Source: Aequorivita sp.
Lineage (GTDB): Bacteria; Bacteroidota; Bacteroidia; Flavobacteriales; Flavobacteriaceae
Length of the DNA stretch: 41,653 nt
NCBI GenBank assembly: GCA_030690315.1
Contig: JAUYGY010000041.1
Coordinates: 1 to 41,653 of the forward strand
Direction: 5' to 3'
Position 1 is the first letter of the stretch; each line of letters starts with the position of its first letter. Positions 1 to 8,096 of the stretch are shown piece after piece. Made by a program: the position numbers and the translations under genes. A model generated the notes under the pieces. The model was not told the origin of the DNA and searched no databases. It worked only from the letters and a program-made list of their open reading frames with translations.

Positions 1-2
1 TT

Positions 3-620
3 GAGGTTGCTATTTTCACTTCGGCAATTTGGCTTTCCGGTATTCTTGGGAAAAATCCACAGGCGGCAAACCAGATTGCATTGAATTTGGCGAGTATGAC
101 GTTTATGGTCGCGATGGGATTTAGTGTGGCTGCAATGATACGGGTAGGGAACCAAAAGGGGTTGAAGAATTTTAGGGAATTGCGAAGGGTTGCCATTTCC
201 ATTGTTTTACTGACCTCCATTTTGTCCTTGGTTTTTGCGGTATTTTTTATTCTTTTCAATGGCGAATTACCAAAAATATTCCTTGATTATAATAGCGTTA
301 CCGATTTTGCCGACAATCACGAAGTAGTTGCCATTGCCGCACAATTATTGATTATTGCTGCCATTTTCCAGTTTACAGATGCATTGCAGGTTGTGGCTCT
401 GGGCGCGCTTCGGGGGATGCAGGATGTGAAGATTCCAACCGTAATTTGTTTTATAGCCTATTGGATCATCGGTTTCCCGATTTCGTATTACTTGAGTATG
501 CACACTTCGCTGGAAAGTATGGGGATTTGGATTGGATTGTTGGCAGGGCTTTCGGCTAGTGGGGTGATGTTATTCATTAGATTTAATTATCTTTCGAAGA
601 AATTAATTCGAAATAATTAG
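3..620 (+). CDS. MATE family multidrug/Na+ antiporter, C-terminal part (5' truncated by window edge)
   Basis: The open frame runs in from the left edge, so only about 205 C-terminal residues are present. The hydrophobic segments, the stretch GFSVAAMIRVGN near the start and the motif ALRGMQDVKIP near residue 143 are typical of NorM-type MATE exporters, which expel cationic drugs across the inner membrane in exchange for Na+ or H+. The TTG at 81 can start an ORF, but the frame is open and MATE-like upstream of it, so it is not the true start. A 7-nt periodic spacer begins a few bases after the stop. Family assignment is secure; the substrate is unknown. Confidence 0.88.
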   Translation, partial: EVAIFTSAIWLSGILGKNPQAANQIALNLASMTFMVAMGFSVAAMIRVGNQKGLKNFRELRRVAISIVLLTSILSLVFAVFFILFNGELPKIFLDYNSVTDFADNHEVVAIAAQLLIIAAIFQFTDALQVVALGALRGMQDVKIPTVICFIAYWIIGFPISYYLSMHTSLESMGIWIGLLAGLSASGVMLFIRFNYLSKKLIRNN

Positions 621-626
621 CGATTA

Positions 627-747
627 GCGAAAAGCGAAAAGCGAAAAGTGAAAAGTGAAAAGCGAAAAGTGAAAAGCGAAAAGCGAAAAGCGAAAAGTGA
701 AAAGCGAATTGAAAAACTCATAACTCTGAACTCATAACCCATAACTC
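627..747. repeat. Drifting 7-nt periodic array
   Basis: Seventeen consecutive 7-nt units keep perfect register. They begin as GCGAAAA or GTGAAAA and change through GCGAATT and GAAAAAC to TCATAAC, TCTGAAC and CCATAAC. The array starts 7 nt after the MATE stop codon and ends just before the next start codon at 755. It has no coding sense, since 7 is not a multiple of 3. Confidence 0.9.
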
Positions 748-754
748 AAAAAAA

Positions 755-985
755 ATGGATTTCCCAAAATATTTATTAGGCGATAATAGTGAATATCCGA
801 CTGCGATTTTCGTTATTCACACTGAATTTCCCCGGTTTATCATCAACCTTGAAAACGATGAGGTGGAATGGTTGGAAGATTTTGATGCAGAGGATCAAAA
901 GGAACTTGAGGCCGAGGCTGAAAACTTGATTCAAGGGGCGACCGATTTTTACGATAGGGAGATTGCGCTTTATGATGAGGATTGA
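755..985 (+). CDS. Small acidic conserved hypothetical protein (76 aa)
   Basis: I do not recognise a named family. The product is very acidic, with Asp/Glu clusters around residues 33-60 and at the C-terminus, and has no signal peptide or membrane segment, so it should be cytosolic. The first ATG after the repeat array is used. The frame is clean and amino-acid composition is protein-like (aromatic and hydrophobic residues spaced through the N-terminal half), which makes a real gene likely. Small acidic proteins of this kind are often found beside housekeeping genes in flavobacteria. No function can be inferred. Confidence 0.65.
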   Translation: MDFPKYLLGDNSEYPTAIFVIHTEFPRFIINLENDEVEWLEDFDAEDQKELEAEAENLIQGATDFYDREIALYDED

Positions 986-992
986 TTTTTAT

Positions 993-1041
993 GACCACGA
1001 ATACACGAATATTTTTTTATAATTATTCGTGTATTCGTGGT
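993..1041. repeat. Palindromic element, copy 1 (17-bp perfect arms)
   Basis: The arms ACCACGAATACACGAAT (994-1010) and ATTCGTGTATTCGTGGT (1025-1041) are exact reverse complements around a 14-nt A/T-only loop. A second copy with identical arms lies at 20535-20582. Each arm contains two CACGAATA octamers, the same word type as in the 8-nt arrays of this window. It could fold as a hairpin, but no T-tract follows. Confidence 0.9.
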
Positions 1042-1077
1042 GAAACACTGCACTCATTCTTTTTAAATGAAACGATA

Positions 1078-1665
1078 ATGCTCGAAGAACTCTTAAAATA
1101 CGACACTCAACTTTTCATTTTTCTGAACAATCTGGGAAATACTTCCTGGGATGGATTTTGGCTTTTTGTTACTGAAAAATGGTCGTCCATTCCTATCTAC
1201 GCTATTTTGCTTTATTTGATTTTTAAGAATTACGGATGGAAGGGAACTCTGGTGATTGTTGTTTGTGTTGCCTTGATGATTACTGCTACCGACCAAATTG
1301 CAAATCTTTTTAAACATGGCGTTCAACGTCCGCGGCCCTGCCAAGTTGAAGTGCTGAAATCAACAATGCGCTTTGTTGCCGATGGCTGCGGCAGGTATGG
1401 CTATTTCTCAGCACACGCTGCCAGTTCAATGGCGGCAGCAGTGTTTTTAGGATTGAGTCTTCAAAAATGGTATAAATACTTGCCTTTTTTACTGTTGATT
1501 TGGGCGGCTATTACAGCCTATAGCAGAATATATTTGGGCGTTCATTATCCGCTGGATGTGATTACAGGAATGGCTTTTGGCGGGTTGACCGGCTGGCTGT
1601 TTTATCTTTTGCAGATGTGGGGGCAGCGACGGTTTAACCCTTCGGCTCCGCTCAGGGACCGGTGA
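1078..1665 (+). CDS. PAP2 superfamily phosphatase
   Basis: This is a 195-residue integral membrane phosphatase of the type-2 phosphatidic acid phosphatase superfamily, which removes phosphate from lipid phosphates such as undecaprenyl pyrophosphate or phosphatidylglycerophosphate. All three signature motifs are visible: K-x6-RP at residues 79-87, FSAHA (the PSGH position, His113) and SR-x5-H-x3-D beginning at Ser149 with His156. The frame is open back to 982, but that extension would be encoded by the palindromic element. The ATG at 1078, just before MLEELL, is therefore chosen. The last ten residues and the stop codon come from the first copy of a G+C-rich repeat, so the natural C-terminus has probably been replaced. 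Substrate is unknown. Confidence 0.88.
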   Translation: MLEELLKYDTQLFIFLNNLGNTSWDGFWLFVTEKWSSIPIYAILLYLIFKNYGWKGTLVIVVCVALMITATDQIANLFKHGVQRPRPCQVEVLKSTMRFVADGCGRYGYFSAHAASSMAAAVFLGLSLQKWYKYLPFLLLIWAAITAYSRIYLGVHYPLDVITGMAFGGLTGWLFYLLQMWGQRRFNPSAPLRDR

Positions 1666-1728
1666 TCGGGCCCTTCGGCTCCGCTCAGGGACCGTTGCTG
1701 GGGGACCCTTCGGCTCCGCTCAGGGACC
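1638..1728. repeat. Three copies of a 23-bp G+C-rich intergenic repeat
   Basis: Copies lie at 1638-1660, 1671-1693 and 1706-1728, each beginning CCCTTCGGCTCCG and ending CTCAGGGACC, with identical sequence and 10-12 nt spacers. The unit has CCCT/AGGG ends and is far richer in G+C than its surroundings. The first copy is read through by the PAP2 gene and provides its stop codon. Confidence 0.92.
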
Positions 1729-1750
1729 AGCGCGGGAACGGACATTGCAA

Positions 1751-3376
1751 TTACTGCTTTGTTACAATAAATAAATCTCTGTATAATCGTGTTTTGTGAG
1801 TTCGGCTGTCTTTTCCTTTTGGGTTCATATCGTAGCGCGCTACTTGTTCTATTTTATAATTTGGAAAAGTTTCCTTAAAAAGCTGCATTTTTTCTTCCGA
1901 TACCAAAACCCCGAATTGATTTTCCATCGGAATTATAATTTCATCACCATTCTTTAAAATCTGCATTTTTTCGCCATAATCCCAAATAAGCTCGGGCGTC
2001 ATATCTGAAAACTCATACACTTTTAGGTTTTGCTGTTTTTCCCACGCTTGCAGTTCGGAAAAGGGTTTGTACTCTGGATTATTCGTAATTGCATTGCTAA
2101 GCGGAAGGCCGAACCAAATAACTGTCACAATAAAAGCTATTGTTAAATAAAAAACGGTTGTAATTTTTCTTCGGAAGAGATTTCGGAACATTAAAACTCC
2201 AATGATAACAAGTGCAATGGAAAGTAGCACAAACCAAAACCAGTTTCCGGGAAGACCGTCTTTCAGAAAAATATAGCCGCCAATGGGGAAGGCAATTCCT
2301 ATAAAGGCAATTAAACCAAAATTGAAATAGACCGGAATGGTTTCACGTTTATCCTGCAATTCCATAAATCTTCGGAAGAGATATTCAATATAAAACCCAG
2401 TGTTCAGCGCCATCGGAATCAATACTGGCAACAGATACCGCGATTTTTTTTCGGGAATTATGGAAAGCAAAACCACGGAAAGCATCGTCCACAAAAAGGT
2501 GAAGAAGTATGCTTTTTTATTGAAAACCCTGTTTTTTAAATACGGATAGAGTAGCGCTATAAATGCGGGAATGGTCCAAACCCCGCTTTGGGTGAAAAAG
2601 CTCCAGTAGTAGTAAAATGGTTTTATTTCATAGCTTATCCAGTTGGTGGTTTCGTTTTTGGTGATTTCGGCAGCGGCTGGGTCAAATTTTAGCGTGTACC
2701 AATGCCACCAGCCCGAAACGGTTGTTGCAACCAGCAGAAAAGCGAATAACGGCAACCAGCGCGATTTGAAGTTTTTGTATTTGTAAACTATTCCGAAGGC
2801 AATCAAAAAGGGCAGGAGCAGGGCGTAGAACGAAACTGGTCCTTTGCTCAAAAAGGAACAACCAAAGAAAAGTCCCGCCAAAATTACGTTTCGGTATTTG
2901 TGGCTTTCCTCCGTAAAAAATAAATAGAGCAAATAAATACACCCAACCATAAACCCGTGGGTGTAAATGTCCCACTGTCCGTCTCGGGCGGAGGCTACGA
3001 TGTAAAAGGAGGTGGCCATTATAAGCGAACTTATAAAGGCATATAACTTTTCAGAAGTAAGTTTTTGGGCAAATTTATATGAAAACAAAACCAAGATAAG
3101 CGTCATTATTGCTGCCGGAAGCCGAAGCGCCCAAACGCTTTTTAACCCAAAAATAGCTGCGGAAAAAGCCGTTAGCCACGTGGGCAATGGAGGTTTTTGG
3201 TAGCGCGGTTCGCCGTTGATGGTGGTGAGCAACCAATTACCATCGTTCAGCATTTCGCGGGCGGTGATGAAGTTGCGCGCTTCCATAATGTTTACGGGCA
3301 AGGAGTACAGATTTACAAAGAAAATGGCAATGCAAGTAAGCAGCAGAAGCAGCAAATAATTGTTTTCAACTTTCAT
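1751..3376 (-). CDS. ArnT-like glycosyltransferase family 39 protein
   Basis: This is a 541-residue polytopic membrane protein of the GT-C fold. GT39/ArnT enzymes move a sugar from a polyprenyl phosphate carrier to an acceptor on the outer face of the inner membrane. The N-terminal periplasmic-loop signature is present: an acidic-Arg pair in NIMEARNF (about residue 31) and RYQKPPLPTWL (about residue 59), followed by many hydrophobic segments and a soluble C-terminal domain. It is the last gene of a minus-strand operon. Its start overlaps the stop of the LAB_N gene by 11 nt, which suggests translational coupling. The GT2 gene upstream probably makes the lipid-linked donor. The acceptor (lipid A, another glycan or protein) cannot be told from sequence. 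Confidence 0.85.
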   Translation of the reverse strand: MKVENNYLLLLLLTCIAIFFVNLYSLPVNIMEARNFITAREMLNDGNWLLTTINGEPRYQKPPLPTWLTAFSAAIFGLKSVWALRLPAAIMTLILVLFSYKFAQKLTSEKLYAFISSLIMATSFYIVASARDGQWDIYTHGFMVGCIYLLYLFFTEESHKYRNVILAGLFFGCSFLSKGPVSFYALLLPFLIAFGIVYKYKNFKSRWLPLFAFLLVATTVSGWWHWYTLKFDPAAAEITKNETTNWISYEIKPFYYYWSFFTQSGVWTIPAFIALLYPYLKNRVFNKKAYFFTFLWTMLSVVLLSIIPEKKSRYLLPVLIPMALNTGFYIEYLFRRFMELQDKRETIPVYFNFGLIAFIGIAFPIGGYIFLKDGLPGNWFWFVLLSIALVIIGVLMFRNLFRRKITTVFYLTIAFIVTVIWFGLPLSNAITNNPEYKPFSELQAWEKQQNLKVYEFSDMTPELIWDYGEKMQILKNGDEIIIPMENQFGVLVSEEKMQLFKETFPNYKIEQVARYDMNPKGKDSRTHKTRLYRDLFIVTKQ

Positions 3377-3998
3377 AGTTGGCTTGTTTTTTCCAAATAA
3401 AAATATTCCGTACGTAAATAATCAATCCCGCAATATGGCCCACAAAAAGAACCGGATCTTTTCGGAAGATGGCGTAGGTTAAAATTAGCGAAGCCCCCAA
3501 AACGCTCATTCGCCAAAAACCTACTGGCAGTTGGGAGGTTTTTGTCTTTTCAGAATAGAGCCATTGATACACAAACCGCAGCGTAAAGATTATTTGGGAA
3601 ATGATTCCCAAAAGTAACAGCCATAAAGGGATTGCATCATTATTGAAAAGTTTTTCAATGTCGTATTCACCGTTATTATAAGCATAAATCACTACAAATA
3701 TGGGAAATGCGAAAAGAAATAGCTGTAGCCATTTGGGGGTTTTCTGCCATTCGCCCTGCAGCTGCAAATTCCGAATGTAAATGTAGTAGGTAAGGGCTTG
3801 CCCCAGCATAATGGCGAAGTCATCACGTAAATGTCCATATACAAAAAGTAAAAAGGAAGCCAGCAAGCTCAGTTTCCAAAAGGCTGATGGGGTGATGATG
3901 CGTTTGCTTTTTTCGGAAAGTATCCACTGCACAATAAGCCTTCCGCTAAAGAGAATTTGTGCCAAAAAGCCAATGCCATACACAATCCAATTGCTCAT
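3366..3998 (-). CDS. Lipid A biosynthesis N-terminal domain (LAB_N) protein, internally duplicated
   Basis: This is a 210-residue membrane protein made of two copies of the LAB_N domain (known from the N-terminus of some LpxB proteins). Both halves share a pattern of QW, then SEK, FWK/R-S, a hydrophobic stretch, R-x-D, G, and IYxRN. Half one has QWILSEKSK and IYIRN; half two has QWLYSEKTK and IYVRN. The ORF is open to 4043, but the ATG at 3998 is preferred because it gives the classic ATGA overlap with the upstream GT2 stop and starts directly at MSNWIVY. Its place between a GT2 and a GT39 suggests that it helps flip, hold or hand over the lipid-linked sugar. That role is inference. Confidence 0.85.
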   Translation of the reverse strand: MSNWIVYGIGFLAQILFSGRLIVQWILSEKSKRIITPSAFWKLSLLASFLLFVYGHLRDDFAIMLGQALTYYIYIRNLQLQGEWQKTPKWLQLFLFAFPIFVVIYAYNNGEYDIEKLFNNDAIPLWLLLLGIISQIIFTLRFVYQWLYSEKTKTSQLPVGFWRMSVLGASLILTYAIFRKDPVLFVGHIAGLIIYVRNIFIWKKQANYES

Positions 3999-4705
3999 CC
4001 CTTGCTTTTGATTTCGTAGTTGATGTATTTTTTCTTCATCCAAAGGTATGCGAAACAGTCCATCAATGGGCCAAGCAACCTATTCCAAAGTCCAAATTTG
4101 GCCGTTCCCGCAAGGCGCGGAAAATGTTTTACGGGCACTTGCACTATTTTCCCGTTTTGCAACAGGATCATTGCAGGCAAGAAGCGGTGAAGCCCTTTAA
4201 ACATTGGGATGCGTTTTGCGTACTCTGTTTTTATTACTTTTAGCGGGCAACCGGTATCATCCATCCCATCGTGGGTAAAGGCACGGCGGATTCCGTTTGC
4301 AATTAGGGACGACATATTTTTTACGAATTTGTCTTTTCTGTCGGCACGAACCCCCGTTACCAAATCGTATTCGCCGATGTGTTCCAGCAATAAATTGAAA
4401 TCTTCGGGAGCAGTTTGCAGATCGCTGTCAATATAGCCCACCAAAGGAGTTTCCACCGCATCAAAACCCGCTTTTATGGCGGCGCTCAGCCCTCGGTTTT
4501 CCTTAAATGAAATAAAATGAAAGGCTTCATTTCTGGCACAAATTTCTTCAACTAAGGCTTGACTGTTGTCTTTGGAGCCATCGTTCACAAAAAGGATGGA
4601 GGTTTTTTTTGTGGCTATTTTAGTGTAGGCCAGCAATTCCTTTTCAACCCGATGCAGGTTTTCTTCTTCGTTATAAAGGGGTACAATTATGGTGAATTCG
4701 TACAT
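3995..4705 (-). CDS. GT2 family glycosyltransferase, dolichyl/undecaprenyl-phosphate sugar synthase-like
   Basis: This 236-residue GT-A enzyme opens with TIIVPLYNEEENL and carries FVNDGSKDNS near residue 40 and the metal-binding DxD in GYIDSDLQT near residue 92. These are hallmarks of DPM1/ArnC/GtrB-type transferases, which load a sugar from a nucleotide donor onto a polyprenyl phosphate at the cytosolic membrane face. There are no long C-terminal membrane helices, unlike ArnC. It is the first gene of the GT2-LAB_N-GT39 operon, with a good TACTTTTG promoter element 22 nt upstream. The sugar it uses is unknown. Confidence 0.88.
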   Translation of the reverse strand: MYEFTIIVPLYNEEENLHRVEKELLAYTKIATKKTSILFVNDGSKDNSQALVEEICARNEAFHFISFKENRGLSAAIKAGFDAVETPLVGYIDSDLQTAPEDFNLLLEHIGEYDLVTGVRADRKDKFVKNMSSLIANGIRRAFTHDGMDDTGCPLKVIKTEYAKRIPMFKGLHRFLPAMILLQNGKIVQVPVKHFPRLAGTAKFGLWNRLLGPLMDCFAYLWMKKKYINYEIKSKG

Positions 4706-4727
4706 TTAGATTTTGGAAAGGTTTCTG

Positions 4728-4735
4728 CAAAAGTA
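4728..4735 (-). promoter_or_regulatory. -7 promoter element TACTTTTG for the GT2 operon
   Basis: On the minus strand this reads TACTTTTG, an exact match to the Bacteroidota -7 consensus TAnnTTTG, 22 nt before the GT2 start. The flanking sequence is identical over about 20 bp to the promoter at 20916. Confidence 0.65.
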
Positions 4736-4779
4736 ATTTTTTTAGTTTAGAAGTTTATGGGTTTGAAATTTTATTAGCT

Positions 4780-4835
4780 GATTGGTTGATTAGCGGATTG
4801 GTCGATTAGCGGATTAGTTAATTAGCGGATTTGTT
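4780..4835. repeat. Drifting 8-nt periodic array
   Basis: Seven consecutive 8-nt units in strict register alternate GATTGGTT, GATTAGCG and GATTGGTC, then drift to GATTAGTT, AATTAGCG and GATTTGTT. It occupies the divergent spacer between the GT2 operon and the epimerase. Confidence 0.85.
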
Positions 4836-4960
4836 GCTATGCGAATGCTTTGTATTTGTTTAAAAAGCCGTTATTTTGTGAAGGGAAGAAAATTGAAATC
4901 GAAAATGAAAATGAAATCAGAGATGAAATTCCTTTTAGTATTGGTTCAAAAGAAGAATAA

Positions 4961-5902
4961 ATGAAAATACTTGTAACGGGGGCTGCCGGATTTATTGGTT
5001 CGCATACTGCGGAAAGACTTGCCGAAATGGGGCACGAGGTAATTGGGCTTGATAATTTTTCGGCCTATTATGATATTTTCCTAAAAGAATTGAATGCAAA
5101 AGAACTTTTAAAAAAGAATATAGAAGTCCTGAAATTGGATTTACGGACTGATGATTTAGCAGAAAAACTTCCAAACGATATAGATTATATTTTCCACTTT
5201 GCAGCACATCCCGGAATTTCAAGCACTTCCACCTTTGAGGATTATTTCAGCAATAATATTCTTGCGACACAGCGGTTGCTGGAATTCACTGATAATTTAA
5301 AAAAGAAGCCATTTTTTGTAAATATTGCCACTTCTTCAATTTACGGACTGGAAGCTACTTTTCCGGAAAGTGTTCCCCCACAACCAGCTTCGTGGTATGG
5401 CGTTACCAAACTTGCTGCGGAACAATTGGTTTTGGCAAAATGCAGGGAAAAAAAATTGCAGGGAACTTCGCTGCGGTTGTTTTCAGTTTACGGTCCGCGG
5501 GAAAGACCCGACAAATTGTACACGCGTTTGATAGATTGTGGATTGAACAACAAACTTTTTCCGTTGTTTGAGGGTAGTGAAAAGCATTTGCGCAGTTTTA
5601 CCTATGTGCAGGATATTGTGGATGGAATTGTGAGTGTAATAGGAAAAGTAAATGTTTGCAATGGCGAGATTTTCAATCTTGGAACCGAAACTGAAAGTAC
5701 CACTGCCCAAGGAATAGCTACTGTGGAAGAAATTCTTCAGAAAAAAATTGAAACCGAAAATAAATCTCCACGGGCGGGCGACCAATCGCGTACCAAGGCG
5801 AATATTGACAAGGCCAGAAAATTATTGGGCTATAATCCGCAGACAACTTTGAAAGAAGGATTGCTTGCGCAGATGGAATGGTTTAAAACTTACTTCCCTT
5901 AA
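4961..5902 (+). CDS. NAD-dependent epimerase/dehydratase, UDP-glucuronate epimerase-like
   Basis: This 313-residue extended short-chain dehydrogenase has the Rossmann motif TGAAGFIG at residues 6-13 and a catalytic YxxxK in WYGVTK near residue 146, with the preceding Ser/Thr in IATSSIYG. The stretch LDNFSAYYD near residue 35 resembles UDP-glucuronate 4-epimerases, so interconversion of UDP-sugar C4 epimers is the best guess. It sits divergently from the GT2-LAB_N-GT39 operon and could supply its nucleotide sugar; that link is inference. The stop is only 4 nt from the convergent meaB stop, with no terminator hairpin seen between them. Confidence 0.82.
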   Translation: MKILVTGAAGFIGSHTAERLAEMGHEVIGLDNFSAYYDIFLKELNAKELLKKNIEVLKLDLRTDDLAEKLPNDIDYIFHFAAHPGISSTSTFEDYFSNNILATQRLLEFTDNLKKKPFFVNIATSSIYGLEATFPESVPPQPASWYGVTKLAAEQLVLAKCREKKLQGTSLRLFSVYGPRERPDKLYTRLIDCGLNNKLFPLFEGSEKHLRSFTYVQDIVDGIVSVIGKVNVCNGEIFNLGTETESTTAQGIATVEEILQKKIETENKSPRAGDQSRTKANIDKARKLLGYNPQTTLKEGLLAQMEWFKTYFP

Positions 5903-5906
5903 ATAA

Positions 5907-6986
5907 TTAGTTAAGTTTTAGCAATTTTTCAGCGGCCTCAAAAGGGGTTGTCTTGTTTTCATCCAAGGCTTTCAACTGTATTTCAAGTTCTTTTTTTACG
6001 GAAGGGTTTGCGTAAAACTCACTTTTCAACCTACTTTCAATGGTTTGCATCAACCAGAATTTGTTCTGTTCCTTTCTTTTTTGTTGAAAGTAGCCGTTGC
6101 TTTTTACGGTTTCAAAATATTCTGAAATCATTTCCCAAATTTCTGAAATACCTTCGTTTTTAATAGCACTGCACAAAAGCGTTTTTGGAACCCAGCCACT
6201 TTCTTTTTCAGGATAAAGATGAAGCGCACGGTTAAATTCCATCTTTGCTAATTTTGCAGCTTTCAGGTTGTCACCATCGGCTTTGTTTATTACGATGGAA
6301 TCTGCCATTTCCATAATGCCACGTTTTATTCCTTGAAGTTCGTCGCCCGCGCCAGCAAGTTTTAGCAGTAAAAAGAAATCGGTCATGGAATGGACGGCGG
6401 TTTCGCTTTGGCCCACGCCCACGGTTTCAATTAAAATAACATCAAACCCCGCAGCTTCACAGAGAATAATACTTTCACGTGTTTTTCGAGCTACTCCGCC
6501 CAACGTATCGCCACTGGCGGAAGGACGAATAAAGGCGTTTTCTTCTTTAACCAGCTCTTCCATTCGGGTTTTGTCGCCCAAAATACTTCCTTTGCTGATG
6601 CTACTGCTTGGATCTACGGTTAAAACCGCAACTTTTTTTCCTTCGGAAATTAATAGTTTTCCAAAACTTTCAATAAAGGTGCTTTTGCCAACACCGGGCA
6701 CGCCCGTTATCCCTATTCGGATTGAGTTGTTTGCATGCGGCAGACATTTTTCAATAATCTCCTTAGCTTGTTGTTGGTGTTTTGGGGCCGTACTTTCAAT
6801 AATAGTAATGGCTCGGCTTAGTTCGGTTTGGTTTCTATTTAAAATTCCGGCAATCAAATCTTCTGCAGAGAGTGATTTTTTTTTAAGGGTTTTGAGCTGC
6901 TTCACAATTTCCTTGTTTAGTGTTTCTGGTTTAGAAACACCTTCCTTTTCCTTTAAAGCACTTGTATTTTTTTTTGTTGCTGCCAC
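5907..6986 (-). CDS. meaB: Methylmalonyl-CoA mutase-associated GTPase MeaB
   Basis: MeaB is a G3E-type GTPase that loads adenosylcobalamin into methylmalonyl-CoA mutase and protects the enzyme from inactivation. The 359-residue product shows the P-loop GVPGVGKST at residues 95-103, the switch region VLTVDPSSSISKGSILGDKTRM typical of MeaB/ArgK, the Walker B-like DVILIETVGVGQSE and the guanine-specificity motif NKAD. Length fits the family with a somewhat longer charged N-terminus. The cobalamin adenosyltransferase gene at 21107-21679 supplies the cofactor for the same mutase, whose own genes are not in the window. A TAAATTTG promoter element lies 15 nt before the start. Confidence 0.95.
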   Translation of the reverse strand: MAATKKNTSALKEKEGVSKPETLNKEIVKQLKTLKKKSLSAEDLIAGILNRNQTELSRAITIIESTAPKHQQQAKEIIEKCLPHANNSIRIGITGVPGVGKSTFIESFGKLLISEGKKVAVLTVDPSSSISKGSILGDKTRMEELVKEENAFIRPSASGDTLGGVARKTRESIILCEAAGFDVILIETVGVGQSETAVHSMTDFFLLLKLAGAGDELQGIKRGIMEMADSIVINKADGDNLKAAKLAKMEFNRALHLYPEKESGWVPKTLLCSAIKNEGISEIWEMISEYFETVKSNGYFQQKRKEQNKFWLMQTIESRLKSEFYANPSVKKELEIQLKALDENKTTPFEAAEKLLKLN

Positions 6987-7001
6987 AGTGTGAATTTAGG
7001 A

Positions 7002-7009
7002 CAAATTTA
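7002..7009 (-). promoter_or_regulatory. -7 promoter element TAAATTTG for meaB
   Basis: Exact TAnnTTTG match on the minus strand, 15 nt upstream of the meaB start. The -33 element is not clear. Confidence 0.5.
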
Positions 7010-7079
7010 TGAATATGTTCTTTTAGAAATGAGTTTTAGGTAGTATCTTGAAATTTAATAATTTTAAATTCAGAAAAAA

Positions 7080-7505
7080 ATGAAAACATTATATGAAGCC
7101 ACCACTACCGTAGTTGGCGGAAGAAAAGGGCATTTAAAAACGGATGACGGGAAACTCGATTTGGATTTGTCTGTACCAAAAGGAATGGGCGGTGATGGTG
7201 GAAAAGGTACCAACCCCGAACAACTTTTTGGAGGCGCTTATGCAGCTTGTTTTGGTGGTGCTGTGCAAGTGATAGCTAAAAAGAAAAAAATTGAGCTTTC
7301 TGACGATTTTAGCATAACCGCGACCATTGGTTTTTGCGAAGACGAGGACGGGGCTTTTTTGGAAGCTACACTTGACTGCTATCTTCCGGGGGTAGATGTT
7401 AAAACTGGGGAGAGCATTATTAAGAATGCACATAAAATTTGTCCATTTTCAAAAGCTACACAGGATAATATTACTGTAAATTTGAATTTATTATTAGATG
7501 AGTAA
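7080..7505 (+). CDS. ohr: Ohr-type organic hydroperoxide resistance peroxidase (OsmC superfamily)
   Basis: Ohr is a small thiol peroxidase that reduces organic and fatty-acid hydroperoxides in the cytosol, usually recycled by lipoylated proteins. The 141-residue product has both reactive cysteines, Cys57 in AACFGGA and Cys121 in CPFSKAT, with the spacing expected for Ohr, and the conserved N-terminal TNPEQLF motif. The length is standard. It is a single gene ending in a bidirectional hairpin terminator shared with the convergent DUF2383 gene. No OhrR-type regulator gene is adjacent. Confidence 0.95.
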   Translation: MKTLYEATTTVVGGRKGHLKTDDGKLDLDLSVPKGMGGDGGKGTNPEQLFGGAYAACFGGAVQVIAKKKKIELSDDFSITATIGFCEDEDGAFLEATLDCYLPGVDVKTGESIIKNAHKICPFSKATQDNITVNLNLLLDE

Positions 7506-7530
7506 AATACTATTATGTATGATATTAATT

Positions 7531-7556
7531 AAAAAGCCCTGAATTCAGGGCTTTTT
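7531..7556. terminator. Bidirectional rho-independent terminator
   Basis: The sequence AAAAAGCCCTGA followed by its exact reverse complement TCAGGGCTTTTT forms a perfect palindrome with A- and T-tracts on both sides. It serves ohr (plus) and the DUF2383 gene (minus). Confidence 0.92.
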
Positions 7557-7558
7557 AA

Positions 7559-8080
7559 TTACATTGCTTTTAAGTTTATCACTTTTCCGCCTTCATTATC
7601 TTTAGTGGGACTTTCTTTTTTTTCTTCTGCAAAAGCACTTTTCTTAGGTTGTTGAGCAGCTTGTTTTATATACCATTCTAGTTGGTATTTTTGTTTTTCA
7701 AGAAGTTCAAGAATGCCTTCAGGCAATTCTTTGCGTTCCAATAGCTCATCATATCTTTTAATATTGTTTCGATCCCGATTAACACATGAGTTTATTATAG
7801 CATCGGCATCAAAATACTCTAAAGATTCTTTTATTTCTTGCCAAGTGCGGTTCAGATGCCCTTTTTCTACATCATCTTTTAAAGGTTCAATGTCGCGGGA
7901 GTGAAGCTCGTTGGAAATGTCATGACTCATACGGTTACGCTCAACGGCCATATAATTTAAAAAACGTTTTAAATCGGTGGTTTGGGCGTCAAGAGCAGCG
8001 TTGTAATACAATTTTTCTGCTTCAAAACAGGCCACAAGCAAGCGGTTTAGTTTGTCAAAATCTGCGTATTTCTTTTTCAT
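7559..8080 (-). CDS. DUF2383 / PA2169-type four-helix-bundle protein
   Basis: The 173-residue product matches the layout of DUF2383 proteins: a ferritin-like helical hairpin with LNRLLVACFEAEKLYYNAA at residues 10-28, MAVERNRMSHDI near 44, then W-x-E-I-K and an INSCVNRDRNNIKRYDEL segment, followed by a low-complexity charged tail after residue 145. These proteins are soluble and sometimes stress-induced; no enzymatic activity is established. It shares a terminator with ohr and has a TAACTTTG promoter element 17 nt upstream. The tail rich in Lys/Glu/Asn is not part of the fold. Confidence 0.8.
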   Translation of the reverse strand: MKKKYADFDKLNRLLVACFEAEKLYYNAALDAQTTDLKRFLNYMAVERNRMSHDISNELHSRDIEPLKDDVEKGHLNRTWQEIKESLEYFDADAIINSCVNRDRNNIKRYDELLERKELPEGILELLEKQKYQLEWYIKQAAQQPKKSAFAEEKKESPTKDNEGGKVINLKAM

Positions 8081-8096
8081 AATTGTACAATTTTAC

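Noticed and set aside
982..1077. N-terminal extension of the PAP2 protein
   Set aside because: It is encoded by the 17-bp-arm palindrome and spacer sequence; the family fold starts with the ATG at 1078.
4850..4960. Possible gene fragment rich in Lys/Glu/Ile ending just before the epimerase start
   Set aside because: No start codon and low-complexity GAAATC/GAAAAT repetition; not enough to call a pseudogene.
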